Shown here: in pieces, positions 1 through 8,877 of the stretch
Position numbering within the stretch: position 1 is the first letter of the stretch
Layout of the letters: every line of letters starts with the position of its first letter
NCBI GenBank assembly: GCA_021787505.1
Contig: JAJYLU010000009.1
Location: forward strand, 1 to 13,522
Reading direction: 5' to 3'
DNA length: 13,522 nt
DNA from: Nitrospirota bacterium
GTDB lineage: Bacteria > Nitrospirota > Thermodesulfovibrionia > Thermodesulfovibrionales > UBA6898
Made by a program: the position numbers and the translations under genes
The notes under the pieces: generated by a model
Told to the model about the DNA's origin: nothing
The model's database searches: none
Seen by the model: the letters and a program-made list of their open reading frames with translations, nothing else

Positions 1-297
1 CTTCCTCCTTGCAACATCCGGACGTGTTGGTTTTTATTTACGTTTATCACAAAAAGGACCCATCTGCAAGCGGCCTTTAGTTGCGTCCGGACGCGAGGAC
101 GCGACCGGGAAGGAAACTTTACCCTAAGGGTGCATAAAGTAGAGGCGGCCAGGCCGAAAAAAGCCACAGAAGCACTCCAAACAGATCGGCAGGTAAACGG
201 CAGGATTTGACTGTTATTCACGTAAACTCAGAAATAACCATCAGTGACTTTCGGAAGAAGGTTGGCCGGCCCCGCCCGGGGGACTCGGAGGACTTTG
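1..297. other. non-coding stretch with several short inverted repeats
   Basis: I see no gene here. It lies beyond the stop codon of the leftward ATPase gene. Visible structure: a perfect 12-bp palindrome GCGTCCGGACGC at 83-94; ACCCT-A-AGGGT at 121-131; CGGCC-A-GGCCG at 146-156; and GTTATT / AATAAC arms at 213-218 and 233-238 around a 14-nt loop. None is followed by a T-run on the minus strand, so I cannot assign a terminator to the ATPase gene. The function of the repeats is unknown. Confidence 0.6.
12..40 (+). terminator. possible weak intrinsic terminator, plus strand
   Basis: CAACA (12-16) pairs with TGTTG (25-29), plus a T-G wobble, around a 6-nt loop. A G and then TTTTTATTTA follow. This would end a rightward transcript coming from outside the window. 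The stem is short (5-6 bp), so the call is tentative. Confidence 0.3.
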
Positions 298-1113
298 CTA
301 ACTCTCCAAGCCTAAATCCATTGCGACCGCCTTAATGGTAGAATCGTCGATAAACGGGTTTTTGAAGAGGAACCCTTCGAGGAGCGCATTGTCGCAGATG
401 GTATTGATAAGCCTCGGACTGCCATTAGAGTATTTACAGATCAACTTTATGGCGGACTCCGTGAAAATATTGTCGCTGCAGCAGGCGATCTTCAGCCGGT
501 GGCCTATATACTCCCTGGTATTTTTCTCGGAGAATGCCTGCAGCCTTATCCTGATTGCCACCCTCTGTTTGAGCGGTTCGTCGAGGGAAAGCACCTGGTC
601 GAGTTCAGGAAGGCCGAAGAAGATGAAGTTCTCCATCTTGCCCTGGGTGCTTTCCATGTTTAGAAGGCCCCTGAACTCCTCCATGATCTCCCGCGAGTTC
701 AGCATCTGGACCTCGTCCATGAGGACAACGGCCTTTTTGCCTTCCTCGCTGATCTCGTGCAGTCTCCTGTAGATGCTGCCGAGGAGTTCGATCTTGTCGT
801 CGGACATGTCCTTGACGCCGAGCTGAATTGCGAACTTTTTGAACAACCATTCGGAACTGACCGATGAGTGGATGATCACCAGCAGGGCGGCCTCATAATT
901 CTCTTCATCGAGTTCTTCCAGCAGCTTGCGCGCAAGGGTCGTTTTGCCGGCGCCGATATTGCCGATGACCACCGCGAGCCCTTTCTTGGTATCGATGGCA
1001 TACTTCAGTTTTGCGATCGCCTCGGACTGCTGCGGGCTGTTATAGTAGAACCTGCTGTCCACGACGTTCGAAAAAGGGTGTTCGCTGAGCTTGTAGTACT
1101 CTAAATAATCCAC
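298..1113 (-). CDS. ExeA/GspA-type AAA+ ATPase
   Basis: A 271-residue cytoplasmic P-loop ATPase of the ExeA/GspA/MshM type, a family that powers assembly of secretins, type II secretion or type IV pili; some members accompany exopolysaccharide or exosortase loci. The N-terminus (MDYLEYYKLSEHPF) matches the family's usual aromatic start. Visible motifs: Walker A GNIGAGKT at 51-58, Walker B VVLMDE at 129-134, a sensor-like FFGLPELD near 165-172, an arginine-finger-like LKQR at 181-184, and a C-terminal winged region with NGSPR at 230-234 (sensor 2 arginine). There is no C-terminal TM segment or peptidoglycan-binding domain, so it is the short form, unlike Aeromonas ExeA. The start is GTG, with GGAG (1119-1122) five bases upstream; the in-frame ATG further up is cut off by a stop. 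It lies 88 bases behind the TPR gene on the same strand. The exact partner machine is not shown by this window. Confidence 0.9.
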   Translation of the reverse strand: MDYLEYYKLSEHPFSNVVDSRFYYNSPQQSEAIAKLKYAIDTKKGLAVVIGNIGAGKTTLARKLLEELDEENYEAALLVIIHSSVSSEWLFKKFAIQLGVKDMSDDKIELLGSIYRRLHEISEEGKKAVVLMDEVQMLNSREIMEEFRGLLNMESTQGKMENFIFFGLPELDQVLSLDEPLKQRVAIRIRLQAFSEKNTREYIGHRLKIACCSDNIFTESAIKLICKYSNGSPRLINTICDNALLEGFLFKNPFIDDSTIKAVAMDLGLES

Positions 1114-1201
1114 TTTTACTCCGTTTTATTCATCGGCCAGGAGTAGACGACTGATTTCCCGAGTTCTATCTTAACAGATCCGCAAAAAATACGCAGCAGG
1201 A

Positions 1202-3703
1202 CTACAGATATGACACCCGGTCTTTTTTCGGCTTCGGTTTTTCGCCTGCGCCGCTTTTGCCGAGCTGCGCCCCGATCTGGCTTACCTTCTCTGAAACCCC
1301 CCTGAATCTGGCATTCCAGCCGAATACCTCGGTGTACAGGTCGAGGGCCTCCCTCAGGTTCTTGTTCTTTTCATGCGCCTCCGCAAGGTCGTACTTCACC
1401 GACCAGTATGAATCGTCCCTGTCACTTATCTGGGTGAGCACCTTGCCGAGGACGTCAATAGCGAGAGAATACATGCCCTTTTCCATGTAACAGACGGCGA
1501 GCATCGTGGAGGACTGCAGAAACCGTTTGGGATCGTTCCTTGACGTCTGAAACTCCTTAATCGCATCATCGATCAGCCCCATTTCCTTGTACGCGATCCC
1601 AAGATTATAACGGGTTTCGGAGTCTTCATCACCGAGCTCCTTTTCGAGTCCCTTCTTGAATTCCTGAAAGATCTCGAGGACATCGTTGTCGAGTTCGGGT
1701 TCGGGCATTTCCTGGGCATCGACAAGGTCTTGTTCCGAAAAAGTGAAGTCTTCGAAATCCTCCTCAGGAGATTGTTTTTCCGCGAGTTCCTCTTCCGGCG
1801 GGGGCTCTTCCCGCATCTCAATTTCTGCGCCGGGTGTTGTGAAGGTCTCTTCGGCCTCGCCGGCCGACTCGACGGTGATTTCCCCCTCCTGTTCTTCCCG
1901 GAGGTCGACAGGCGGCGGCATCTCCGGTGTTTCCTCTACCTCGGAGAGTTGCCCGAGGTTCGTCAGCCTCTCGGCCACTTCCTTGTTTTCCGGAAAGATC
2001 GTATGGAGCCTTTCAAGTATCTTCGCCGCCTCCTGTGTGAGCCCTTGCCGTAAGTAGAAATCGGCTTCGGCGATCTCTTCCGCGTAATCCTCGATATCGG
2101 ACGCCCCTGTCCCGGCTTCGCTGAACCGGGCAGGCTCGGCCCCGTATGATGTGGGTTCCAGTTGCGGGATGACCCCCCTTTCTGCGAGTCTAGGGTCATC
2201 GGGATATATTCCGGCGGCTTCCTGCAGCTCTTTTTCGGCGCGATCGAGATCTCCCTGGCGTTTGTACAGTTCGCTCAGGATAAGGCATTCGGTTACGGCC
2301 AATTCTTTATCCGCTGAATCTGAATACAGGGATTTGAGCCGCACATGCACCTCGGCATTCTGGGGGTTCCTCAATTTCAACCCCTCCAGAAGTTTGACCG
2401 CTTCGCTGAGGAGACCGTATCTGGAGAATATGTCCGCCTCTGTCAGGAGCTCTTCAACCGTCTTTCCACCCTCAGATACCCCGGCGTCGGTTGTCTCTTC
2501 CGCCGCCTCCGGCTCGATCCGTGCCTCGAGTTCTTTCTCTTCGGCCGGCCTTTCCTCTAGCTCACCGATCAGCTCGCGCACCCGGGCATTATCAGGATCG
2601 ACCTCGAGGGCTTCCCGGTAACAACCAAGCGCATCATCGGTCAACCCTTTTTCTTTCAGGGCGTCGCCCAGGGAGGCAAGCTCGGCGCCGAGCATCCGCT
2701 TTTCCCCTTTTCCCCTGTACAGCGAGACGAGGCGCCTGCCGGTCTCGAGGGGGTCGATGTCTCTGAATGATCCGAGAAGTCGTATCGGATCATCGTAATT
2801 ATTCTGGAGAATCATATCGTCGATAACCGGCAGATAGAATTCCCACGCCCTTGTCTTCGGGCCTTTCTTGAGGAACACGTCTCCGAGCAGTCTCCTGGCC
2901 CTCATGTTGTCCGGTTCGATCTGCGAGACCCTGCGGAGACAATCTTCCGCAGTTTCATAGTTTCCGGCATCCAGCGAAAGCTCCGCATACCGGAAGAGTA
3001 TGTCAGCGTCGTCAGGGAAGAGGCCGGCCATCTCCTTCATGGCGGCTACTGCGTTGCCGATCTCTCCCGATTTCTCGTAAAGCTGGGCAATCCCGATCGC
3101 CGCCTCCTTGCTCATCGGGTTCAACTCGGAGACTTTTTGATAATATTCCCTGGCCTTGGGAATGTCGCTTTTCCCCTCGTACGACCTGGCGATGGAAAGG
3201 TATTCTTTTGCGGCATCCGATTTCAGACCTTCCTTGAGGAATATCTCGGCGACCTTGTTCCTCAGCGGCACATTGGAAGGAGAAAGCGAAAGTATCTTCT
3301 GGTAGATGTCCAGCAGCCTGTCCTTCTTTCCCTCCTTCGAAAGGCTGTCGGCCGCTGCGAGGTAATACTTTGTCGCGTCGGTGGTCAGGCCCTTTTCTTC
3401 GCTCAGCTCGCCGAGCGCGTACAGGGCATCCGCATCAGCCTGGCTGATGTTCAGGACTTTTTTGTATAGGGCGAGCGCCTTAAGCGAAAACCCCTCCTTG
3501 CGGAAATAGCCGGCCGCGCGATGGTATGATTCTATCGCACTTTTCCTGTCGCCCTTCCTCAGATAGAGGTCTCCGACCGTATTGTACGTGTTGCCGTCCG
3601 GAGATTCCTTGATAAGCTTGTCCCATTCAGCAATGGCCTTATCCAGCTGCCCCCTGGCAAGGTACTTCTGTGCCTCTCTAATTATTGCGGTCTTGTCAGC
3701 CAT
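1202..3703 (-). CDS. large cytoplasmic TPR-repeat protein with acidic linker
   Basis: An 833-residue protein built of tetratricopeptide repeats, a scaffold for protein-protein contacts. It has no signal peptide or membrane segment, so it is likely cytoplasmic. TPR-like helix pairs run from about 5 to 290 and again near 340-380, 415-505 and 540-585. A proline/glutamate-rich, strongly acidic disordered linker spans about 588-672. A conserved-looking C-terminal block follows (LEIFQEFKKGLEKEL at 676-690, then ETRYNLGIAYKEMGLIDDAI and two more TPR-like units to about 810). The tail is lysine-rich. Similar long TPR proteins with an IFxEFKKG-type element occur in delta-proteobacteria and Nitrospirota, often near motility or pilus genes; this is from memory. 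The ATG at 3703 has GAAGG (3711-3715) seven bases upstream. Being upstream of the ExeA-type ATPase on the same strand suggests a shared role in envelope or pilus assembly. I cannot name the gene. Confidence 0.9.
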   Translation of the reverse strand: MADKTAIIREAQKYLARGQLDKAIAEWDKLIKESPDGNTYNTVGDLYLRKGDRKSAIESYHRAAGYFRKEGFSLKALALYKKVLNISQADADALYALGELSEEKGLTTDATKYYLAAADSLSKEGKKDRLLDIYQKILSLSPSNVPLRNKVAEIFLKEGLKSDAAKEYLSIARSYEGKSDIPKAREYYQKVSELNPMSKEAAIGIAQLYEKSGEIGNAVAAMKEMAGLFPDDADILFRYAELSLDAGNYETAEDCLRRVSQIEPDNMRARRLLGDVFLKKGPKTRAWEFYLPVIDDMILQNNYDDPIRLLGSFRDIDPLETGRRLVSLYRGKGEKRMLGAELASLGDALKEKGLTDDALGCYREALEVDPDNARVRELIGELEERPAEEKELEARIEPEAAEETTDAGVSEGGKTVEELLTEADIFSRYGLLSEAVKLLEGLKLRNPQNAEVHVRLKSLYSDSADKELAVTECLILSELYKRQGDLDRAEKELQEAAGIYPDDPRLAERGVIPQLEPTSYGAEPARFSEAGTGASDIEDYAEEIAEADFYLRQGLTQEAAKILERLHTIFPENKEVAERLTNLGQLSEVEETPEMPPPVDLREEQEGEITVESAGEAEETFTTPGAEIEMREEPPPEEELAEKQSPEEDFEDFTFSEQDLVDAQEMPEPELDNDVLEIFQEFKKGLEKELGDEDSETRYNLGIAYKEMGLIDDAIKEFQTSRNDPKRFLQSSTMLAVCYMEKGMYSLAIDVLGKVLTQISDRDDSYWSVKYDLAEAHEKNKNLREALDLYTEVFGWNARFRGVSEKVSQIGAQLGKSGAGEKPKPKKDRVSYL

Positions 3704-3863
3704 GTGGTTACCTTCAATATTATCTCAGTATGGTGAAAAGAGTCAATGTTACGGACACTTAGAACAGGCTATCCCGTTTCCCGGGAAGGGGTAAAAAGCA
3801 CCGACTTTTTTATTGCCACATCCTCCTCTATGTTGCGCGTGTTCATGCAACTACAAGGTCAAT
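3704..3863. other. divergent intergenic region upstream of the pyr promoter
   Basis: There is no credible gene between the leftward TPR gene and the rightward pyr promoter. Structure seen: a 10-bp palindrome TTCCCGGGAA at 3778-3787; AAAAAG / CTTTTT arms (3793-3798, 3805-3810) with a 6-nt loop and one further T; and GTTGC / GCAAC arms (3832-3836, 3847-3851) about 12 bases upstream of the pyr -35 box. The last could be an operator, but nothing supports a specific regulator. Confidence 0.4.
3719..3746 (-). promoter_or_regulatory. possible promoter for the TPR-ATPase transcript
   Basis: On the minus strand TTGACT (3741-3746) and GATAAT (3719-3724) are 16 bp apart, each 5/6 to the sigma70 consensus. 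The weakness is geometry: a start 7 nt downstream would fall near 3712, inside the GAAGG ribosome binding site. Either the mRNA is nearly leaderless or the real promoter is elsewhere. Confidence 0.3.
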
Positions 3864-3893
3864 TTGACAGGTTTTTCCCTTTTGTGGTTTAAT
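3864..3893 (+). promoter_or_regulatory. sigma70-type promoter of the pyr operon
   Basis: A perfect -35 TTGACA (3864-3869) and a 5/6 -10 TTTAAT (3888-3893) are separated by 18 bp. The predicted start is near 3899-3901, immediately before the PyrR-binding hairpin. This leaves a leader of about 160 nt before the pyrR GTG. Confidence 0.75.
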
Positions 3894-3900
3894 AAAACCG

Positions 3901-5503
<1,603 letters not shown>

Positions 5504-5507
<4 letters not shown>

Positions 5508-6805
5508 AGATAGTGATTAAAAATGGACACGTCGTCGACCCTTCCCAGGGCATCGACGGGGTCTGCGATCTGGTGATGGAAGACGGAAAGATCAAAGAAG
5601 TGAAAAGTGAAAAGTCAAAGGGTAAAGGTCAAAGGCATGAAAACAACAGGGGAACAAAAGAGATCGATGCGTCAGGGAAACTCGTTCTTCCGGGTCTCGT
5701 AGATCTCCATGTACATCTCCGGGAGCCGGGCTACGAGTATAAGGAGACGATCCGGACCGGGACCGCGGCCGCGATCAGAGGCGGAATTACCTCGCTCTGC
5801 TGTATGCCGAATACGAACCCCGTCAATGACAATTCAAGTGTGACTGAGTTCATCCTGAAGAAAGCTGCCTCTGAAGGGGCGTGCCGGGTATTTCCGATAG
5901 GCGCCATTACCAAGGGACAAAAAGGCGAGGAACTCGCCGAGATGTCGATCATGCACGAGGCGGGATGCGTCGCTTTTTCTGATGACGGCAGGCCGGTCAC
6001 GGACAGCCTGATGATGCGGCGGGCGATGGAGTATTCGAGGATACTGAAAGTGCCTCTTATTTCGCACTGCGAAGATCTCGCATTGTCCGCGGGCGGAGTG
6101 ATGCAGGAGGGGTTGCTGTCGGTGACGCTCGGGCTCAAGGGCATCCCGCCGCAGGCAGAAGAGGTCATGGTGGCAAGGGACATCGCACTGGCTGAACTCA
6201 CGGGCGGCAGGCTGCATATCGCCCACGTGTCGACCGAAGGATCGGTGGCGCTTATCCGGTCCGCGAAGAAGCGCGGCATGGCCGACGTTACGGCAGAGAC
6301 CTGCCCCCATTATTTCAGTATCACCGAGGAGGCTGTCGGCAGCTATGACGCCAACGCGAAGGTGAATCCGCCGCTGAGGAGCAGAAAGGATGTCGAGGCG
6401 ATAAAGCAGGGGCTCCATGACGGGACGATAGATGTGATTGCCACTGACCACGCACCCCACCACAGAGACGAAAAGCTCGGAGAATTCGACGTTGCGCCGT
6501 CCGGGATTTCGGGACTCGAAACGTCGCTGGGTCTGAGCATGAGACTCGTGGATGAAGGCGTGCTCACATACTCCGGACTCGTCGAAAAGATGGCCTTGAA
6601 ACCCTCCGGTATCGTCGGGATCGACCGGGGCACCCTGAGGCCGGGTGCCGAGGCGGACGTTGTTGTGGTCGACTGCTCCAGGGAATACAGGGTCGACGCC
6701 GGGGAGTTTCTCTCGAAAGGAAAAAATACTCCCTTTGACGGATGGGCGCTCTCCGCTAAACCGGTGCTCACAATTTCTCTTGGAAGGATACACGAATGGG
6801 AATGA
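5504..6805 (+). CDS. pyrC: dihydroorotase, type I
   Basis: A 433-residue metal-dependent amidohydrolase that cyclises N-carbamoyl-aspartate to dihydroorotate. Metal and active-site motifs are intact: [10 protein letters not shown] (H69, H71), FSDDGRPV (159-165, the type I bridging aspartate), SHCED with H188, HIAHVST with H241, TAETCPHY (263-270) and ATDHAPHH with D315. The presence of all ligands argues for an active enzyme rather than a PyrC' pseudo-subunit. An atypical lysine-rich segment at about 34-52 lies between the GKIKEV strand and [11 protein letters not shown]. There, about nine residues are usual (compared from memory with Aquifex), and here there are about nineteen, encoded by a 7-bp tandem repeat. 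The start is coupled to pyrB (ATGA) and the stop overlaps carA. Confidence 0.97.
5600..5641 (+). repeat. 7-bp tandem repeat inside pyrC
   Basis: Six degenerate heptamers in register: two exact GTGAAAA, then GTCAAAG, GGTAAAG, GTCAAAG and GCATGAA. They encode a basic segment (about residues 33-46) in a loop before the metal-site barrel and keep the reading frame open. Confidence 0.6.
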
Positions 6806-8007
6806 AGGCGTTGTTGGTCCTTGCCGACGGAATGGTCTTCGAAGGCAGGGGGTTCGGAGCGGAAGGAGAAACGATAGGGGAGGTGGTCTTCAATACCTCG
6901 ATGACGGGTTATCAGGAGATACTGACCGATCCGTCTTATAAAGGGCAGATCGTGACGATGACCTACACCCAGATAGGCAACTACGGGATAAACGAAGAGG
7001 ACATCGAATCCGCGGGCGGAATAAAAGCGGAGGGGTTTGTCGTGAAAGAGGGATGCGATTTCCCGAGCAACTGGCGGTCCTCCGGAACCCTGGCGGAATA
7101 TATGAAGAAGAGCGGGGTCGTGGGTATCCAGGGGATAGACACGAGGGCGCTGACGAGACACCTGAGGAACCACGGCGCCCAGATGGGCATTATCTCGACC
7201 GCGGATACCGATCCCTGGCTTCTCCTCGGGAAAGTAAGGGCCCATCCCGGGATATCGGCCTTCGATCTCGTAAAAGACGTCACGACGAAGGAAAGGTACC
7301 GGTGGACCGAAGGCTGCTGGAAATGGTGCACGGAAGAGGTGAAGAGCCTGAAGAGAGAAGTCAGGGATAAGGAGTCAGGAGTCAGGGACAAGAAAAGCAC
7401 TGAATCGGACCCTTCGCGCCTAACGCCCCGCTCCTCACTTTCCGTCGTCGTCTATGATTTCGGGATCAAGTTCAATATACTGAGGAACCTTGTCGAGGCA
7501 GGTTTCGACGTGACAGTCGTCCCCGCCCAGACGCAGGCGGAGGCTGTGCTAGAAACGGACCCCGACGGCATAATTTTGAGCAACGGCCCAGGCGACCCCC
7601 AGACGGTCACCTATGCTATAGAGGCGGCGAAAAGGCTGATCGGGAAAAAGCCGATATTCGGGATATGCCTCGGCCACCAGATCCTCGGCTTGGCGATGGG
7701 CGGCAGGACGTACAAACTTAAATTCGGCCACCACGGCGGCAACCATCCGGTGAAAGACCTGGCCACTGACAGGGTCGAGATCACCTCGCAGAACCATAAC
7801 TACTGCGTCGACATCAGGAGCCTCGGCAGCAAGGTAAGGCTGACCCATACGAACCTTTACGACGGGACCGAAGAGGGGATGAGTCATCTGGAATATCCTG
7901 TCTTTTCGGTGCAGCACCATCCCGAGGCAGGTCCCGGACCTAACGATTCGGCCCACCTGTTCAGGAGGTTCAGGGATATGATAAAAAACGGCGGGACATG
8001 GCAATAA
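6796..8007 (+). CDS. carA: carbamoyl-phosphate synthase small (glutaminase) subunit
   Basis: A 403-residue subunit that hydrolyses glutamine and channels ammonia to CarB. The N-terminal CarA domain contains [16 protein letters not shown] (33-48). The C-terminal class I glutamine amidotransferase domain has the nucleophile C291 in FGICLGHQ and H375/E377 in QHHPE. The E. coli catalytic residues (C269, H353, E355) are offset by exactly +22, whereas S47 aligns at 47, so a single net 22-residue expansion lies between. It fits the odd charged linker at about 181-215, encoded by small repeats. The ATG at 6796 is preferred over the ATG at 6802 because GGAAGGA (6782-6788) is seven bases upstream of the former. 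It overlaps pyrC by 10 bases and the next gene by 10. Confidence 0.97.
   Translation: MGMKALLVLADGMVFEGRGFGAEGETIGEVVFNTSMTGYQEILTDPSYKGQIVTMTYTQIGNYGINEEDIESAGGIKAEGFVVKEGCDFPSNWRSSGTLAEYMKKSGVVGIQGIDTRALTRHLRNHGAQMGIISTADTDPWLLLGKVRAHPGISAFDLVKDVTTKERYRWTEGCWKWCTEEVKSLKREVRDKESGVRDKKSTESDPSRLTPRSSLSVVVYDFGIKFNILRNLVEAGFDVTVVPAQTQAEAVLETDPDGIILSNGPGDPQTVTYAIEAAKRLIGKKPIFGICLGHQILGLAMGGRTYKLKFGHHGGNHPVKDLATDRVEITSQNHNYCVDIRSLGSKVRLTHTNLYDGTEEGMSHLEYPVFSVQHHPEAGPGPNDSAHLFRRFRDMIKNGGTWQ
7352..7444 (+). repeat. purine then pyrimidine heptamer repeats inside carA
   Basis: Heptamers in register from 7359: AGTCAGG, GATAAGG, AGTCAGG, AGTCAGG, then GACAAGA. After a short spacer the sense strand switches to pyrimidine-rich heptamers (CGCCTAA at 7417, CGCCCCG, CTCCTCA, CTTTCCG ending 7444). 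The whole resembles a degenerate inverted arrangement. It encodes the extra linker between the two CarA domains. Confidence 0.6.
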
Positions 8008-8657
8008 CGAAGGAGAAAGGCTACACGCTTACCAGAAAGGATGGCGCACTCGTCTTCAGGACGTCTCTTTTTTCAGCCGAAAGAGAAAGCGTGCTGCATA
8101 AGGGGATTTACAGTAAGGACTTTGCGTCGGCGCTTTCTTCCCTTTCGATCGCCGGCCTCGTCTACGCCGTCCTGGCCATTAATTATAAACGAACGGTTTT
8201 TTTTCACCTTGTATTTGCGGTCATCTTTATCGGCGGATATCCCCTCTTCAGGGCGTTCGTCTTTAAAGACAGGTTCCTTGAGGCGCTCTTCGATCGCGCC
8301 AGGGGGCTTGCCGAGATATCGGTTACGGGCCTGATAAAGAGGAAAAGCGAGAGCCTTCCCCTTTCGGCGGTGAAGAACGTACTGATAGAAAGCAAGAAGA
8401 TCGGGGTCGAAAACCCTGATGCGGTCGAGTTTGTCGAAAAGATCTCTGCACAGCACGGGACGGTAATCCCGGGTTTCGGCGAGGAGAAGACTTTTTTCAT
8501 GCTGAAGCTGAAGCTTGCCGACGGCACCGACAGAATGATCTATGCGGATACGGAGATGCAGGGCGTGATCGATGCGCATGAGGAGATAAAGAATTTTCTG
8601 GAGGCTGGTCTGGGTGAACGGCAGCACGACAGAGGCGCGACGCTGAAAAATTCTTGA
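7998..8657 (+). CDS. uncharacterised two-TM membrane protein in the pyr operon
   Basis: I do not recognise this 219-residue protein. It starts with a polar N-terminus (1-43). Two adjacent hydrophobic segments follow, about 44-62 ([18 protein letters not shown]) and 67-87 ([18 protein letters not shown]), joined by a short basic turn (NYKR), forming a membrane hairpin. The remaining 130 residues look soluble with alternating beta strands: [45 protein letters not shown], and a final helix [14 protein letters not shown]. This order loosely recalls a PH-like or YcxB-type membrane-anchored domain, but that is only an impression. By the positive-inside rule both ends are probably cytoplasmic. Its ATG overlaps the end of carA by 10 bases, with a GGCGGGA-like site upstream, so it is co-translated with the operon. 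No pyrimidine-enzyme motif is visible; a role in control, transport or localisation is possible but unproven. Confidence 0.85.
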   Translation: MAITKEKGYTLTRKDGALVFRTSLFSAERESVLHKGIYSKDFASALSSLSIAGLVYAVLAINYKRTVFFHLVFAVIFIGGYPLFRAFVFKDRFLEALFDRARGLAEISVTGLIKRKSESLPLSAVKNVLIESKKIGVENPDAVEFVEKISAQHGTVIPGFGEEKTFFMLKLKLADGTDRMIYADTEMQGVIDAHEEIKNFLEAGLGERQHDRGATLKNS

Positions 8658-8874
8658 ATGACGACTGGATTAAATTATATTCACATGGATGCAGGTGTGA
8701 GTCTGGGTTTCTCTTGAAAAACGGCTGGCTGGCCTCACTGAAGATATTCAAGGTGTCGCAGGCAAGCCTTTTCATCGCCCTGCCTCTGTGCGCTGCGGAT
8801 TCTTTTTCGGTTCATTGGATTTCATGTATAAAATACGATGCGGTCAATAAATAATTCACGTGTGAGAGGTTAAC
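8658..8874 (+). other. 217-base gap before carB, possible internal promoter
   Basis: The tightly overlapping operon is interrupted here. A TATAAA (8827-8832) in an AT-rich stretch could be a -10 box, but no good -35 lies 16-18 bp upstream (TTTTCG at best). A TCAC-GT-GTGA inverted repeat (8856-8865) overlaps the carB Shine-Dalgarno. No terminator-like stem with a T-run is evident. A 66-codon TTG-initiated frame (8654-8854) overlaps the previous stop, but its cysteine-rich product looks unlike a real protein. Confidence 0.4.
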
Positions 8875-8877
8875 TTG
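8864..8877 (+). promoter_or_regulatory. carB: carB ribosome binding site deciding a TTG start
   Basis: GAGAGG (8864-8869) lies five bases before TTG (8875-8877). The TTG gives the standard CarB N-terminus (PKREDI after the initiator). No ATG or GTG sits in frame at a suitable distance. Confidence 0.85.

Noticed and set aside
3768..3828. Short minus-strand peptide frame after GAGGAGG upstream of the TPR gene
   Set aside because: The GAGGAGG is only 0-2 bases from the candidate start codons, and the peptide is just 16 residues. There is no support for translation.
3886..3899. GGTTT-AATA-AAACC hairpin just before the PyrR site
   Set aside because: It overlaps the predicted -10 box and lies upstream of the predicted transcript start, so it would not be in the RNA.
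8654..8854. 66-codon TTG-initiated frame between the membrane protein and carB
   Set aside because: Weak start, no clear ribosome binding site, and a cysteine-rich mixed composition unlike its neighbours; it is likely chance.
8862..8873. GAGAGGTT before carB resembles the 3' half of a PyrR-binding site
   Set aside because: The required 5' half (ARUCC) is absent, so no hairpin forms. The GAGAGG is fully explained as the carB Shine-Dalgarno.
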